35,332 nucleotides of DNA from a virus. Below are positions 28,757-35,332 of the stretch, piece by piece. Position 1 is the first letter of the stretch. Each line of letters starts with the position of its first letter. A model generated the notes under the pieces. It did not search any database, was not told the DNA's origin, and saw only the letters and a list, made by a program, of their open reading frames with translations. A program made the position numbers and the translations under genes. The stretch spans positions 1 to 35,332 of IMG/VR virus record IMGVR_UViG_3300009370_000088. One strand, given 5' to 3'.

Positions 28757-29746
28757 TTAATCCGCTAGATACGCGGTCAACTGATCGACGGTTACGTTGC
28801 TACCTCCGAGGATCGCATCCTTTCGTTTTTTCTGACGTTGCTTCGAGGTTGCCGCCGGGACTGCCGCATCTCCCTCCGAGGTCGGAGGTGGCGACTTGGC
28901 CTTCGCCTTTGTCTTCGGCTTTTGAGCCGCAGCTTGGTCCGCTTTGATTGCCTCGACTCCTCGAGCCAACGTGGCGGCTACGAAATCGGCGTTTGGTAAG
29001 CTTTCCAAAAGAGATGCGTACTGGACTCCGTTCCTAATGCTTACGAAAGTCTCGTACATTTCTCCTTCCTGTTCCACCAACCAAGGAAAGGTGGAGGAGG
29101 TGTCCTCGTCCCATCTCTGCTTCTGTTGGAGAAACTGCGCTCTTTGAGGGATTTTCTCGCTGAGGTAGTCTTCCGCCTGAGTCAGGATGTTACGAATTTC
29201 GTCTCCTTCGTATTCCTTGCCGTCCGCTTCGACGTAGTCCTTTCCAACGTGCATCAATGCCCATCTCTTGGCGGCTAGAGCTTCCTGCCTTAATTTATTA
29301 AGGCTCTGGAAATCCTTAACGTCGTCCAAGTCCGGTTGCCCGGTCGGTTCGGCCTGCGTTTCCACCGGCTGCGACTTGAGGTCGTGAATCTCGGCTTTCA
29401 TGGCTTCCGCCGCCTCTTCGGCTGCTTTCGCCCTAGCAGTCAATTTATTGACTTGCTTCAAAAGCTTCCCCACGGCCTTCGGAGGTTCGTCCTCCACCGC
29501 TTCGGATTCAGCTTCCTCGCTCGCATCGTCTAAATGAGAAAGATCGCTTTCCTGTTCCTCCGCCGCTTCTACGGGTTCGGGTGTCGAGTCCTCCGCCGCC
29601 TCGGTTTCGGTTGGCTCGCTTTCCGGAGATTCTTCCACTCGCTCCGCAAAGGAAGCGGCGAGGTCGTCCACGGTCAGGTTGCCGTCAGGTGTTTCGTCTG
29701 CTCCCGTAATTTCGCCCGGAGCCTCGGCGATAGTATCTTCTGCCAT
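28757..29746 (-). CDS. Capsid scaffolding protein
   Basis: The 329-aa protein lies just upstream of the capsid gene. The N-terminal 90 residues are very acidic and disordered. A coiled coil follows at about 93-122 (GKLLKQVNKLTARAKAAEEA). The middle is helical, and the C-terminus is basic (KQRQKKRKD) before a final hydrophobic helix. Acidic disorder, central coiled coil and a basic capsid-binding tail are the standard features of phage scaffolds. It would assemble with the shell protein and exit before packaging. No protease motif is seen. Confidence 0.8.
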   Translation of the reverse strand: MAEDTIAEAPGEITGADETPDGNLTVDDLAASFAERVEESPESEPTETEAAEDSTPEPVEAAEEQESDLSHLDDASEEAESEAVEDEPPKAVGKLLKQVNKLTARAKAAEEAAEAMKAEIHDLKSQPVETQAEPTGQPDLDDVKDFQSLNKLRQEALAAKRWALMHVGKDYVEADGKEYEGDEIRNILTQAEDYLSEKIPQRAQFLQQKQRWDEDTSSTFPWLVEQEGEMYETFVSIRNGVQYASLLESLPNADFVAATLARGVEAIKADQAAAQKPKTKAKAKSPPPTSEGDAAVPAATSKQRQKKRKDAILGGSNVTVDQLTAYLAD

Positions 29747-29849
29747 ATCTGCGTTTTCCGTGAGTTCGCACTCTCACTACGGCTTGCGCCGCCGGTTTTG
29801 ATAGTAGCAGAATTGGAGTCGGATATACTCTACAGTCAAAAGCGGAACC
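29747..29849. promoter_or_regulatory. 103-bp gap between nuclease B and scaffold
   Basis: This is one of the longer gaps in the head operon. It contains a small stem-loop with a GTGAG/CTCAC stem and an isolated TTGACT hexamer on the minus strand, but no matching -10 at proper spacing. It is either the scar of nuclease cassette insertion or a weak regulatory spot. No promoter can be claimed. Confidence 0.35.
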
Positions 29850-30263
29850 CTAGCCCAGCAGATGAAATGCATGGCGATATGACTCGAATCTTCCCCTCGA
29901 GTTGGGGTTGGCCGGGTAAAGCTTGATCGAGCTAACGTTGCCGATCTCGGCCCGTGGAATGACGTACCAGCTACGGACGTCGGGGTAGTCGACGTATGCA
30001 GCCAGAAAATCAACCTGGCCCAAAGGCTTTTTCCTCCCCGAACCTCGATTTAGGGTGATGGCCCAACGGTTGCTTGGATCGAGGCTTCGGGTGCCTTTGA
30101 CCTGACAAGTACGGAGCAAGCCTCCCTTCGACTCGACTATTACGTCGTAGCCGAGATAATCGCCTTCGGGAACGGATACGTTGAACCCTCTGTTCAGGCA
30201 CTCGGTCCTGAAGAGAGACTCGTAGTAAGTTCCTCGAACCTTGTTTTCGGCTGGTTCATCCAT
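29850..30263 (-). CDS. PD-(D/E)XK nuclease (QxK variant), cassette copy B
   Basis: The 137-aa nuclease is paralogous to the gene at 979-1404. A conserved Glu in the N-terminal helix (YYESLF), the D of VPEGDYLGYDV and CQVKGT give the E-D-QxK triad. A VDFLAAYV block and a terminal LYP strand also match. Residues around these motifs are conserved while the rest has diverged, so the copies separated long ago but kept the active site. It overlaps the preceding small-protein gene by 8 nt. Its place between portal and scaffold is unusual for a replication enzyme and suits a homing-type insertion or a late packaging-related nuclease. ATG at 30263 is preferred over a longer basic extension. Confidence 0.75.
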   Translation of the reverse strand: MDEPAENKVRGTYYESLFRTECLNRGFNVSVPEGDYLGYDVIVESKGGLLRTCQVKGTRSLDPSNRWAITLNRGSGRKKPLGQVDFLAAYVDYPDVRSWYVIPRAEIGNVSSIKLYPANPNSRGRFESYRHAFHLLG

Positions 30264-30438
30264 CTTCTTTGGGGTCAAAATCCGGGTCGAATCCCAAAAC
30301 CGGCTCTTCCGCCCAACCATCCACGGCTTGGTCGGCGATTTCGTAAATGACGTCCGTGTCGAGGTCGGACTCTTCCACCCAGCGGTTTAATAAAATCCGG
30401 ACTTCCCGCGCCAGTTTTTCATGCGGGGTCAGGGACAT
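30256..30438 (-). CDS. Small acidic partner protein of nuclease cassette B
   Basis: The 60-aa protein begins MSLTPHEKLAREV. It shares LNRWVEESDL and an acidic C-terminal half (FDPDFDPKED) with the cassette A partner at 1394-1585. It overlaps the preceding 73-aa gene by 20 nt and the nuclease by 8 nt. The repeated pairing of the two gene families in the same order indicates that they act together. A helical cofactor or an inhibitor of the nuclease is a reasonable guess. No domain name applies. Confidence 0.7.
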   Translation of the reverse strand: MSLTPHEKLAREVRILLNRWVEESDLDTDVIYEIADQAVDGWAEEPVLGFDPDFDPKEDG

Positions 30439-30640
30439 TCGACAGTTCGTTGAAAGATCGTAAAAGCCTGTCCAGAGCGGCGATTTCGCCACCCAATCGA
30501 GCGAGGCGTTGGGGGTTGTCCAGAAGCTCGTAGTCCTGAAAATCGGACAGGGCCGAGTCGCGTTCGGTCTCGAGGTGTCCCAACACGGCCTCCCATGCAG
30601 GCAACCCGGACAGGTGGGGTATGGCTTCCCGAAGAGTCAT
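30419..30640 (-). CDS. Hypothetical 73-aa helical protein downstream of portal
   Basis: This is a small helical protein with two likely amphipathic helices (AWEAVLGHLETERDSALSDF and LGGEIAALDRLLRSF). It starts in an ATGA overlap with the portal stop. Small proteins of this kind, with an HLE-ERD...LGG-IAALRxLL-like pattern, often follow portal genes in podovirus-like phages. Probably a minor head protein. Function unknown. Confidence 0.65.
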   Translation of the reverse strand: MTLREAIPHLSGLPAWEAVLGHLETERDSALSDFQDYELLDNPQRLARLGGEIAALDRLLRSFNELSNVPDPA

Positions 30641-32691
30641 GCCGCGCTGGCGGGGACGTTTCCGGGGGCGGCGCCTAACTGACCGATCAAAGCGTTGCGT
30701 TGTTGCTGCTGCTGAAATTCCAACTGCTGGACGTAGCCCTGAAGTCGGGCTGCAAACTTCTCATCCTGCTGGAGTCTGGACTGAACGTCCTCGGCGGGGA
30801 TCTCCTCGGTGCCTTGGACGTATTGCTGGATGACCTGAAGCCTCAACTGCGAGTTCGACTCTTTCGGAGCGTTCACGACCTGACCGGAGTAAATCTTCGC
30901 CAAGTCCTGCGAGGTCTCTATGATTTCCTTCGAGGTCGCCTCCTGTTGAGGCATGATGAGCTTGCTCGCCAAGTTCGGATCAACTGCCTCGAGAAAGGTC
31001 CGCAAGAACTGATCGTAGCGGGCCTGGCCTTGCCGATCATACTGGGCTAAAATGGTGCCAACGGTCTCCAGCTTCTTCAACACCTTCTCCTCATCGGCGT
31101 TCTGGCTGTTCCACGCTAGGTTGAAGTCGTAGACGTCGGAGGTCTCGTCGAGCAGTAATTGAACTCCCTGCTCGTTGCCGCTGACTCGAAACCAGATTTC
31201 GGGTCCGCCGTACATCCGCTCGAGCGACCATACTTGGCTCAAGACTTGTTTCCACCCGTCCAGCCAGACGTTCACCAGATTCTGCCTGACGATTCCCGCA
31301 TCCACCGCATTTTCGGGATCGGTTGCCCTGCCCGTCATGCGATCAGCCAAGGCTCGAAGCTCCAGTTCGACTCCCATGCTGGCGGGGGATTGGCGAGGGA
31401 TCTCCATGTAGCCGACCTCTCCTCTTCTACGCACGGGAACCTGCGCTCCCGGCCCAAGCTTCTCGGGTCGCCTCCCGACCATGTATTCGACAGGGGGAAC
31501 GGTGGACAGGCTGGCCCGATCCCTTCGAGCGTCCATTTCGGCCTTAACGGCATCTTGGTAAGATTTGAGCAAGTAGGGATAGCCTCGAGTGTCGAGGAGC
31601 CTGCGGGACAAGTGTTCTCTGGTGATTGCCACGAAAGGATAATGACCGGGATCGTATTGACTTGGACCATGCTTCCCGTAGCCGTCCACTCCTGGGCAAA
31701 ATACGGTAGTCGAGCAAATGGGAACCCCGTCCTCGTCCAACTCCTTTCGATAAGCCGTGATCACCTGCGTCAATCCCTCGAAGGACTCACGCATTGGTTC
31801 CTCTAGGTCGTAGCGGTTCGACAGGTCGAGCGGCTGATTGGCCTTCTCGACGCAAGCGTCCACGAAGTCGTCGTCCCAGCCCTCGGTAAAGACTTTCTCT
31901 CGAAGGGCTTCCGGGCTGTAGTAATGCACGCAATAAATCGCTCTCGCCGACTGAAGATCCAAGACGTTCGAGTCGAGGATTACGTCCCGTCCGAGTTCAT
32001 AGGCCCGAACGGCGGGGCGGTTCATGGTAACTTTTTCCTGCGGAACGTCGGCAACGCCTTCCTCCCGCAACGCCTTTAGCATCTTGTTGAGGCGCTTCTT
32101 CTTCAGGTTCGGGAACACTCCCGCCAGTACGTCGATCACGCCTTCCTTCAAATCCGGGTCTTGGATGGCGGTAGCCAGTTCGGGCGACTGAGAGGCTATA
32201 TCCTCCAAGCTGATCGGCTGGTAAGTCCTCCGAACTTCACGCTTCCAATAAACCCCCAAGACGCAAAGTCCCTGCTCGAGCAAATAGTTGGCTGCGACTC
32301 CCGCCTCCCGCTGCAATTCAATCATGGAGTCCATCCTCCACCGCATGAAGTCAGTTACCGTCTTGGCAGTAGAAATGTCCCCGCTTTCCACGGGAGCGGC
32401 AATCAGGTTGGCCTTGTTCAGGCTGCTTTTGAGGAGGGCCACGTCGCCGTCGATCAATGGAGATACGAGGTTAGGCTCCAGGTCGGAGGCGCCGTCCCAA
32501 GGAAAAGCCTCGGGGCCGGACTTCCTGCCCTCCCTCGTCTTTCCGGGCCATTCGTTTCGGCGAACGTCCCTCGCTTCCTCCGCCAAATCCAGCCAGAAAC
32601 CCAGGTTGTTCCTACAGCGTTGGAAGTCGTGAACGAGGTCGTCCACGTTCGGTTCGTCCATATCGAATTTCTGTACCTTTTCTTCGTCCAT
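30637..32691 (-). CDS. Portal protein
   Basis: The 684-aa protein lies between packaging and scaffold genes. The N-terminal part is helical, with an FPWDGASDLEPNLVSPLIDG segment characteristic of short-tailed-phage portals. A central wing region and a stem/crown helix (VNVWLDGWKQVLSQVWSL) follow, with an extended Gln-rich helical C-terminus (about 640-680, QQLEFQQQQQR) that may form the portal barrel. Twelve copies should form the DNA entry ring, bound by terminase and later by the adaptor. The ATG has AGGGGG about 6 nt upstream. Length is in the usual 600-750 range. Confidence 0.85.
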   Translation of the reverse strand: MDEEKVQKFDMDEPNVDDLVHDFQRCRNNLGFWLDLAEEARDVRRNEWPGKTREGRKSGPEAFPWDGASDLEPNLVSPLIDGDVALLKSSLNKANLIAAPVESGDISTAKTVTDFMRWRMDSMIELQREAGVAANYLLEQGLCVLGVYWKREVRRTYQPISLEDIASQSPELATAIQDPDLKEGVIDVLAGVFPNLKKKRLNKMLKALREEGVADVPQEKVTMNRPAVRAYELGRDVILDSNVLDLQSARAIYCVHYYSPEALREKVFTEGWDDDFVDACVEKANQPLDLSNRYDLEEPMRESFEGLTQVITAYRKELDEDGVPICSTTVFCPGVDGYGKHGPSQYDPGHYPFVAITREHLSRRLLDTRGYPYLLKSYQDAVKAEMDARRDRASLSTVPPVEYMVGRRPEKLGPGAQVPVRRRGEVGYMEIPRQSPASMGVELELRALADRMTGRATDPENAVDAGIVRQNLVNVWLDGWKQVLSQVWSLERMYGGPEIWFRVSGNEQGVQLLLDETSDVYDFNLAWNSQNADEEKVLKKLETVGTILAQYDRQGQARYDQFLRTFLEAVDPNLASKLIMPQQEATSKEIIETSQDLAKIYSGQVVNAPKESNSQLRLQVIQQYVQGTEEIPAEDVQSRLQQDEKFAARLQGYVQQLEFQQQQQRNALIGQLGAAPGNVPASAA

Positions 32692-32700
32692 AACAGCCCC

Positions 32701-32925
32701 CTACCTTATCATAATTTTCTTAACTTTACTCATGACCTCCGACTCCATCCTGCGGAAGGTCTCGAAACCTATTCCCGTATACTCCGCCACTTCGGTCAGC
32801 GTAAACGACCTCGGTGGCCTGTCCTCCTCCATCGCCAGCAACGCCTCCTCCACGACCATGTCACGCAAAAGCGCGTCCACCCTCCGATCCCGCTCGTCAG
32901 GCGATTCGGTAAAGAGACTCCCCAC
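32701..32925 (-). CDS. Small 74-aa HTH-like protein
   Basis: The C-terminal half (FTLTEVAEYTGIGFETFRRME) resembles a helix-turn-helix of the sigma-4/MerR-like type ('LTEVAExTGI' turn, then recognition helix), followed by KVKKI. The GTG start overlaps the preceding gene by 29 nt. An internal ATG at 32859 would give about 52 aa. It may be a regulator or a terminase small-subunit-like protein. Confidence 0.5.
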   Translation of the reverse strand: MGSLFTESPDERDRRVDALLRDMVVEEALLAMEEDRPPRSFTLTEVAEYTGIGFETFRRMESEVMSKVKKIMIR

Positions 32926-33256
32926 GATCTACCAGCCGGACCCTGACTTTTGCGTTCGGACGCCAGTTCAGCCCCGCCCGGACGACCAGCTTTCCCCGCT
33001 CCGCAGTCCCACGATTGTCGCCGAAATAGATGGCGACGAGGCGCGGGTTGGGGTAGGGGCGGAGGATGCGGGCCTCGCGCACGCTTCCCTCTTCCAGCTT
33101 TGCAGGCTCAGGCGGCGAGGCGGACGACTCCTTCACGATCTTCTGCACCGTGGGATACGACGAGCCAACGGCCTTCGCAATCTTCTTCAGCGACATCCCG
33201 TCCTCCCTCAAGGCGAGGATTCTGTCGCGCTTTTCCTTACTTGTCTTTGCTCCCAT
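32897..33256 (-). CDS. 119-aa HTH DNA-binding protein
   Basis: Residues about 7-43 form a resolvase/homeodomain-like helix-turn-helix (RILALREDGMSLKKIAKAVG followed by PTVQKIV). The C-terminal 55 residues are beta-rich (LVAIYFGDNRG, LVVRAGLNW). The ATG at 33256 is preferred; the upstream extension is not protein-like and only AGAG is seen before the start. It overlaps the zinc-cluster gene by 49 nt. Its position after terL and before portal fits a displaced small terminase or a late regulator, which I cannot separate. Confidence 0.6.
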   Translation of the reverse strand: MGAKTSKEKRDRILALREDGMSLKKIAKAVGSSYPTVQKIVKESSASPPEPAKLEEGSVREARILRPYPNPRLVAIYFGDNRGTAERGKLVVRAGLNWRPNAKVRVRLVDRGESLYRIA

Positions 33257-33429
33257 AAATTCACTATCTCTTCGCGTTGGTCCGCCATGTCGAAAATTCC
33301 CGTGCGGCAAGTGCAGCAAAAAGCGACCGGAATGATTCCAATATATCCGCGAGTTACGATCTCAGCTTCATCATCAAGTTCAACCTCGCATATAGTGCAT
33401 TCCTTCACGTCCATAGCGTCCAAGCTCAT
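33208..33429 (-). CDS. 73-aa zinc-binding-type small protein
   Basis: Cysteine pairs CTIC (about 11-14) and CCTC (about 38-41) suggest a zinc knuckle linking strands (EIVTRGYIGIIPVAFC). The rest is charged. It starts 23 nt after the terL stop. No family name. A small regulator or virion assembly factor is plausible. Confidence 0.55.
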   Translation of the reverse strand: MSLDAMDVKECTICEVELDDEAEIVTRGYIGIIPVAFCCTCRTGIFDMADQREEIVNLWEQRQVRKSATESSP

Positions 33430-33452
33430 GCCAATCTACCCTCCCCTCGTCA

Positions 33453-35063
33453 TCAATAGCCGCCCGTCCCGGTTGCGACGAAAGACGTCTCGTCCAGGTG
33501 TTCGTAATTACCCACCGCAAAGTAGCGGCAGCAATCGACCAAGTCCTTGGCCGGGTGCTTCAAGTCGCCCGTCTCGTATTCCTGCATACAGGCTACGAGG
33601 TTCTGACATTCACTCGAAAACATGAGCTTGGGGTGGTTTTCGAGGCCCATAGGCTCGGAAGGATTCCATGCCAACAGGTTGTTTATGGCCTGAAGACCCG
33701 TGTCGATGTCCAAGGCTTCCGCAGGGTAGACGACCACGTCTTCGTCCGCGAGGTCGTCGATGATGTTGCTGCTGCCCTCGGCCTTCTGATAGGAAGCCGC
33801 TCCCAATCGAGGGTCGATTATCCGCAGGCAATCCCTGCCTTTCTCGAGGCGGCGGATGACTTCCACGTAGTCCAGAATGCCGTAACCGTTCGGTTGAGCC
33901 GCCTCACCGGGTCGCCCCTTGTCCCCCTTGCTCATGTCCATCCACGGGCCGAAGGTATCGAAGTCGGGGAACTCCGAGACTGCCCAAGCGACCCCGTGAG
34001 CGTCGATGCCGAACAAGACCATCGTCCACGGCTTCGCCCCGGCGGGGTCGATGCTCAATATCCACGTGGCGGGGTTTTGCTTCGGATCGGTCAGGATAGG
34101 TACGTCGGAAGGATCGACCAAGTTCCGGTCGCCAAGCTGCGGAAATACCGTTTTCGAGGCTTTGGTCGGCACCCCGTAACCTCGGCAAAGAATAACGTCG
34201 CGCTTCTCCCCCTCCAGTTGACGCCGCATCGCCTCGTAGCCGCCGAACGGGTTTTCGGCGATGTGGAAGTAGACGACACTCGAGGCTTTGCGAAGGGGTT
34301 GCTGGACGAGGGGAACCCGTTCGCCACCCAATAACTCGGCAGGCGTGTCCTCCACCGTTCGGGCGCCGGTGAGGAGAGACTTTACCACCGGGTTCCAGCC
34401 GTCCACCGCAGTAAAGGTAATTATGCCCTTGGCGGACCTCGTCAAATTTCTGTACCGGATGGTCTCCAACCACGGGAGCGGAATTAGCTCGTCGGCCCAG
34501 AAGCCTATATTGTGGGTTCCCTTGGCTGGGGCGGCGGGTGACCCTATCTCGCCTCCCTCGATGGTCGAGATGTCCTGAGACCAGTTTCGGAATATCGCCT
34601 CGCTTTTGTTCGGCAGGCTGAACTTCGAGGCCGTGAATCCGTTTCTTAAACTATATACGACGTATCCGACTTTTCCGCGCCCTAAGCTTTTAAACTCTTT
34701 CGGCAAATACTTAAAAACGAGTTTCTGTTGGAACTGTATACTGTTTGCGCTCGTTTCAGTTAAACACCATATGATCGTTCCGGGGTTTTCGACCAGACAT
34801 TGCACAACCCGTTTCGCAGCCCATTCGGATTTGCCGGCTCGGTTCGATCCCATTACGAGGATCTCCTCATGCGAGGACAACTGCTCGTCGGCCCTCGCCC
34901 AGGTCGATAGCTCGAACCCATGCCTGAACGGATCGTCCTTCTCGTTCTCGATGGCCTTCTCGCGGGTGTTGAAATAGTCGAAGACCTTTTCCGCAGGCAG
35001 GGACTTCATTTCGCTCTCGGTGAGAGGCGGTAGGGCGGGATGCGGTGTCCACTTCAGAGCCAT
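33453..35063 (-). CDS. terL: Terminase large subunit
   Basis: The 536-aa packaging motor-nuclease has Walker A G72-SNRAGK-S79, Walker B/catalytic Glu at ADE (D191, E192), and an RNase H-like nuclease with IDP (D339), IID (D417) and a C-terminal DLVD acidic site. It cuts concatemers and pumps DNA into the prohead with the portal encoded downstream. The ATG at 35063 sits 8 nt after a TATAAT, so an mRNA from that promoter would be leaderless. An internal ATG at residue 19 is an alternative start. No terS gene is seen upstream within the window; small HTH genes lie downstream. Confidence 0.9.
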   Translation of the reverse strand: MALKWTPHPALPPLTESEMKSLPAEKVFDYFNTREKAIENEKDDPFRHGFELSTWARADEQLSSHEEILVMGSNRAGKSEWAAKRVVQCLVENPGTIIWCLTETSANSIQFQQKLVFKYLPKEFKSLGRGKVGYVVYSLRNGFTASKFSLPNKSEAIFRNWSQDISTIEGGEIGSPAAPAKGTHNIGFWADELIPLPWLETIRYRNLTRSAKGIITFTAVDGWNPVVKSLLTGARTVEDTPAELLGGERVPLVQQPLRKASSVVYFHIAENPFGGYEAMRRQLEGEKRDVILCRGYGVPTKASKTVFPQLGDRNLVDPSDVPILTDPKQNPATWILSIDPAGAKPWTMVLFGIDAHGVAWAVSEFPDFDTFGPWMDMSKGDKGRPGEAAQPNGYGILDYVEVIRRLEKGRDCLRIIDPRLGAASYQKAEGSSNIIDDLADEDVVVYPAEALDIDTGLQAINNLLAWNPSEPMGLENHPKLMFSSECQNLVACMQEYETGDLKHPAKDLVDCCRYFAVGNYEHLDETSFVATGTGGY

Positions 35064-35071
35064 CGCCGTCG

Positions 35072-35100
35072 ATTATAACAGACTTAGGGCGAGGGGGCAA
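35072..35100 (-). promoter_or_regulatory. sigma70-like promoter upstream of terL
   Basis: On the minus strand TTGCCC (35100-35095) and a perfect TATAAT (35077-35072) are separated by exactly 17 bp. The terL ATG follows 8 nt after the -10, so initiation is expected at or within a base or two of the ATG. It would drive the packaging/head operon. Confidence 0.6.
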
Positions 35101-35140
35101 CCTGCCCATTTGCCAAAATTTTTATATGCGGCACAATCGG

Positions 35141-35163
35141 TTGCGGTCCCGGCGGGGCCGCAA
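35141..35163. other. GC-rich hairpin upstream of terL
   Basis: TTGCGG and CCGCAA flank CCC/GGG with one bulged T, giving a 9-bp stem and a GGCG loop. No T-run follows on either strand, so it is not a standard terminator. It may be part of a packaging (pac/cos) signal or an RNA control element. Confidence 0.5.
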
Positions 35164-35165
35164 AT

Positions 35166-35185
35166 CCACCCCCCCTCCCCCCCCC
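35166..35185. other. Homopurine/homopyrimidine G-C tract
   Basis: On the plus strand seven C's, one T and nine C's are preceded by CCA. The minus strand is therefore G9-A-G7-T-GG. This has G-quadruplex potential and lies about 100 bp upstream of terL. It may be a packaging or replication signal, or an assembly-prone homopolymer. Confidence 0.6.
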
Positions 35186-35303
35186 TAAACAGAGCGTACA
35201 ATTTTCTTGAAGGGCATCTATATTTCCCTAAGTAGCTGGTAACCAACAAAAGTTACTTCGCAGAAGAGGGATTATGTCTAATTGGGGGTTGCGGTTTTCC
35301 TTT

Positions 35304-35319
35304 TGAGAATTTATTCTCA
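35304..35319. promoter_or_regulatory. 16-bp palindrome near the right edge
   Basis: TGAGAAT-TT-ATTCTCA is a perfect 7-bp inverted repeat. It is of operator type and lies in the gene-free leader upstream of terL. The next gene to the right is not in the window. Confidence 0.45.
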
Positions 35320-35332
35320 TCCACCTACACCG

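Noticed and set aside
33498-34334. 278-aa plus-strand frame
   Set aside because: Exactly opposite the terL nuclease region, no recognisable motif and no start signal.
35200-35324. About 30-codon minus-strand frame in the leader before terL
   Set aside because: Too short, no family pattern, and overlapped by the palindrome; the ribosome site is ambiguous.

Overview
The window is most of a temperate, short-tailed (podovirus-like) dsDNA bacteriophage or prophage. Every gene I can support is on the minus strand, so transcription runs from high to low coordinates. Three things identify the virus: a large terminase (Walker A GSNRAGKS plus a nuclease domain), a P22-like portal/adaptor/nozzle series, and a capsid protein resembling the SU10 type (DUF5309). 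The lack of any tape-measure, sheath or tube gene and the presence of large internal 'ejection' proteins point to a short tail. The host cannot be named. The sequence looks moderately GC-rich, several genes have Shine-Dalgarno (SD) sites, and the adhesins carry LamG-like folds, which suggests an environmental bacterium. An integrase lies beside a 3' tRNA-Lys(CTT) fragment, which indicates integration at a host tRNA-Lys gene.

Layout, in the direction of transcription. 35332-35064: leader with a well-formed sigma70-like promoter, a G-rich tract and hairpins. 35063-26674, packaging and head: terL, three small zinc/HTH proteins, portal, a small protein, an accessory PD-(D/E)XK nuclease cassette (copy B), scaffold, major capsid, an intrinsic terminator, a small protein and the head-tail adaptor. 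26669-20592, tail and adhesion: five surface-type proteins (two LamG-like), a compact membrane-protein trio that may be the lysis cassette, the beta-propeller nozzle protein, and a fibre with an S74 self-cleaving chaperone. 20602-7634: three internal virion proteins, a giant 2839-aa polyvalent protein and a small basic protein. 7633-7296: a non-coding hub with an attP-like tRNA fragment, a plus-strand structured RNA with its own terminator, and palindromes. 7295-12, DNA metabolism: integrase, a 50-aa protein, RuvC-like resolvase, an SSB-like protein, PD-(D/E)XK exonuclease, RHH protein, coiled-coil protein, C5-cytosine methyltransferase, a second copy (A) of the nuclease cassette, and micro-genes. 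This module continues past the left edge.

Many junctions are ATGA, GTGA, TAATG or TGATG overlaps, so translation is probably coupled along long operons. Recombination, ssDNA-binding and resolution functions sit in one operon with the integrase. No repressor, replication initiator, helicase, polymerase or endolysin is recognisable here; they may lie outside the window.

The most unusual items are: (1) seven copies of a short R/K-(L)-[FY]-MPA motif that divide the giant polyvalent protein into domain-sized units and could be processing sites; (2) a duplicated two-gene cassette of a small protein plus a PD-(D/E)XK nuclease with the QxK variant; (3) a plus-strand structured RNA antisense to the tRNA-Lys fragment, in which every pairing defect seen on the minus strand becomes a G-U wobble, followed by a UUCG/U8 terminator.
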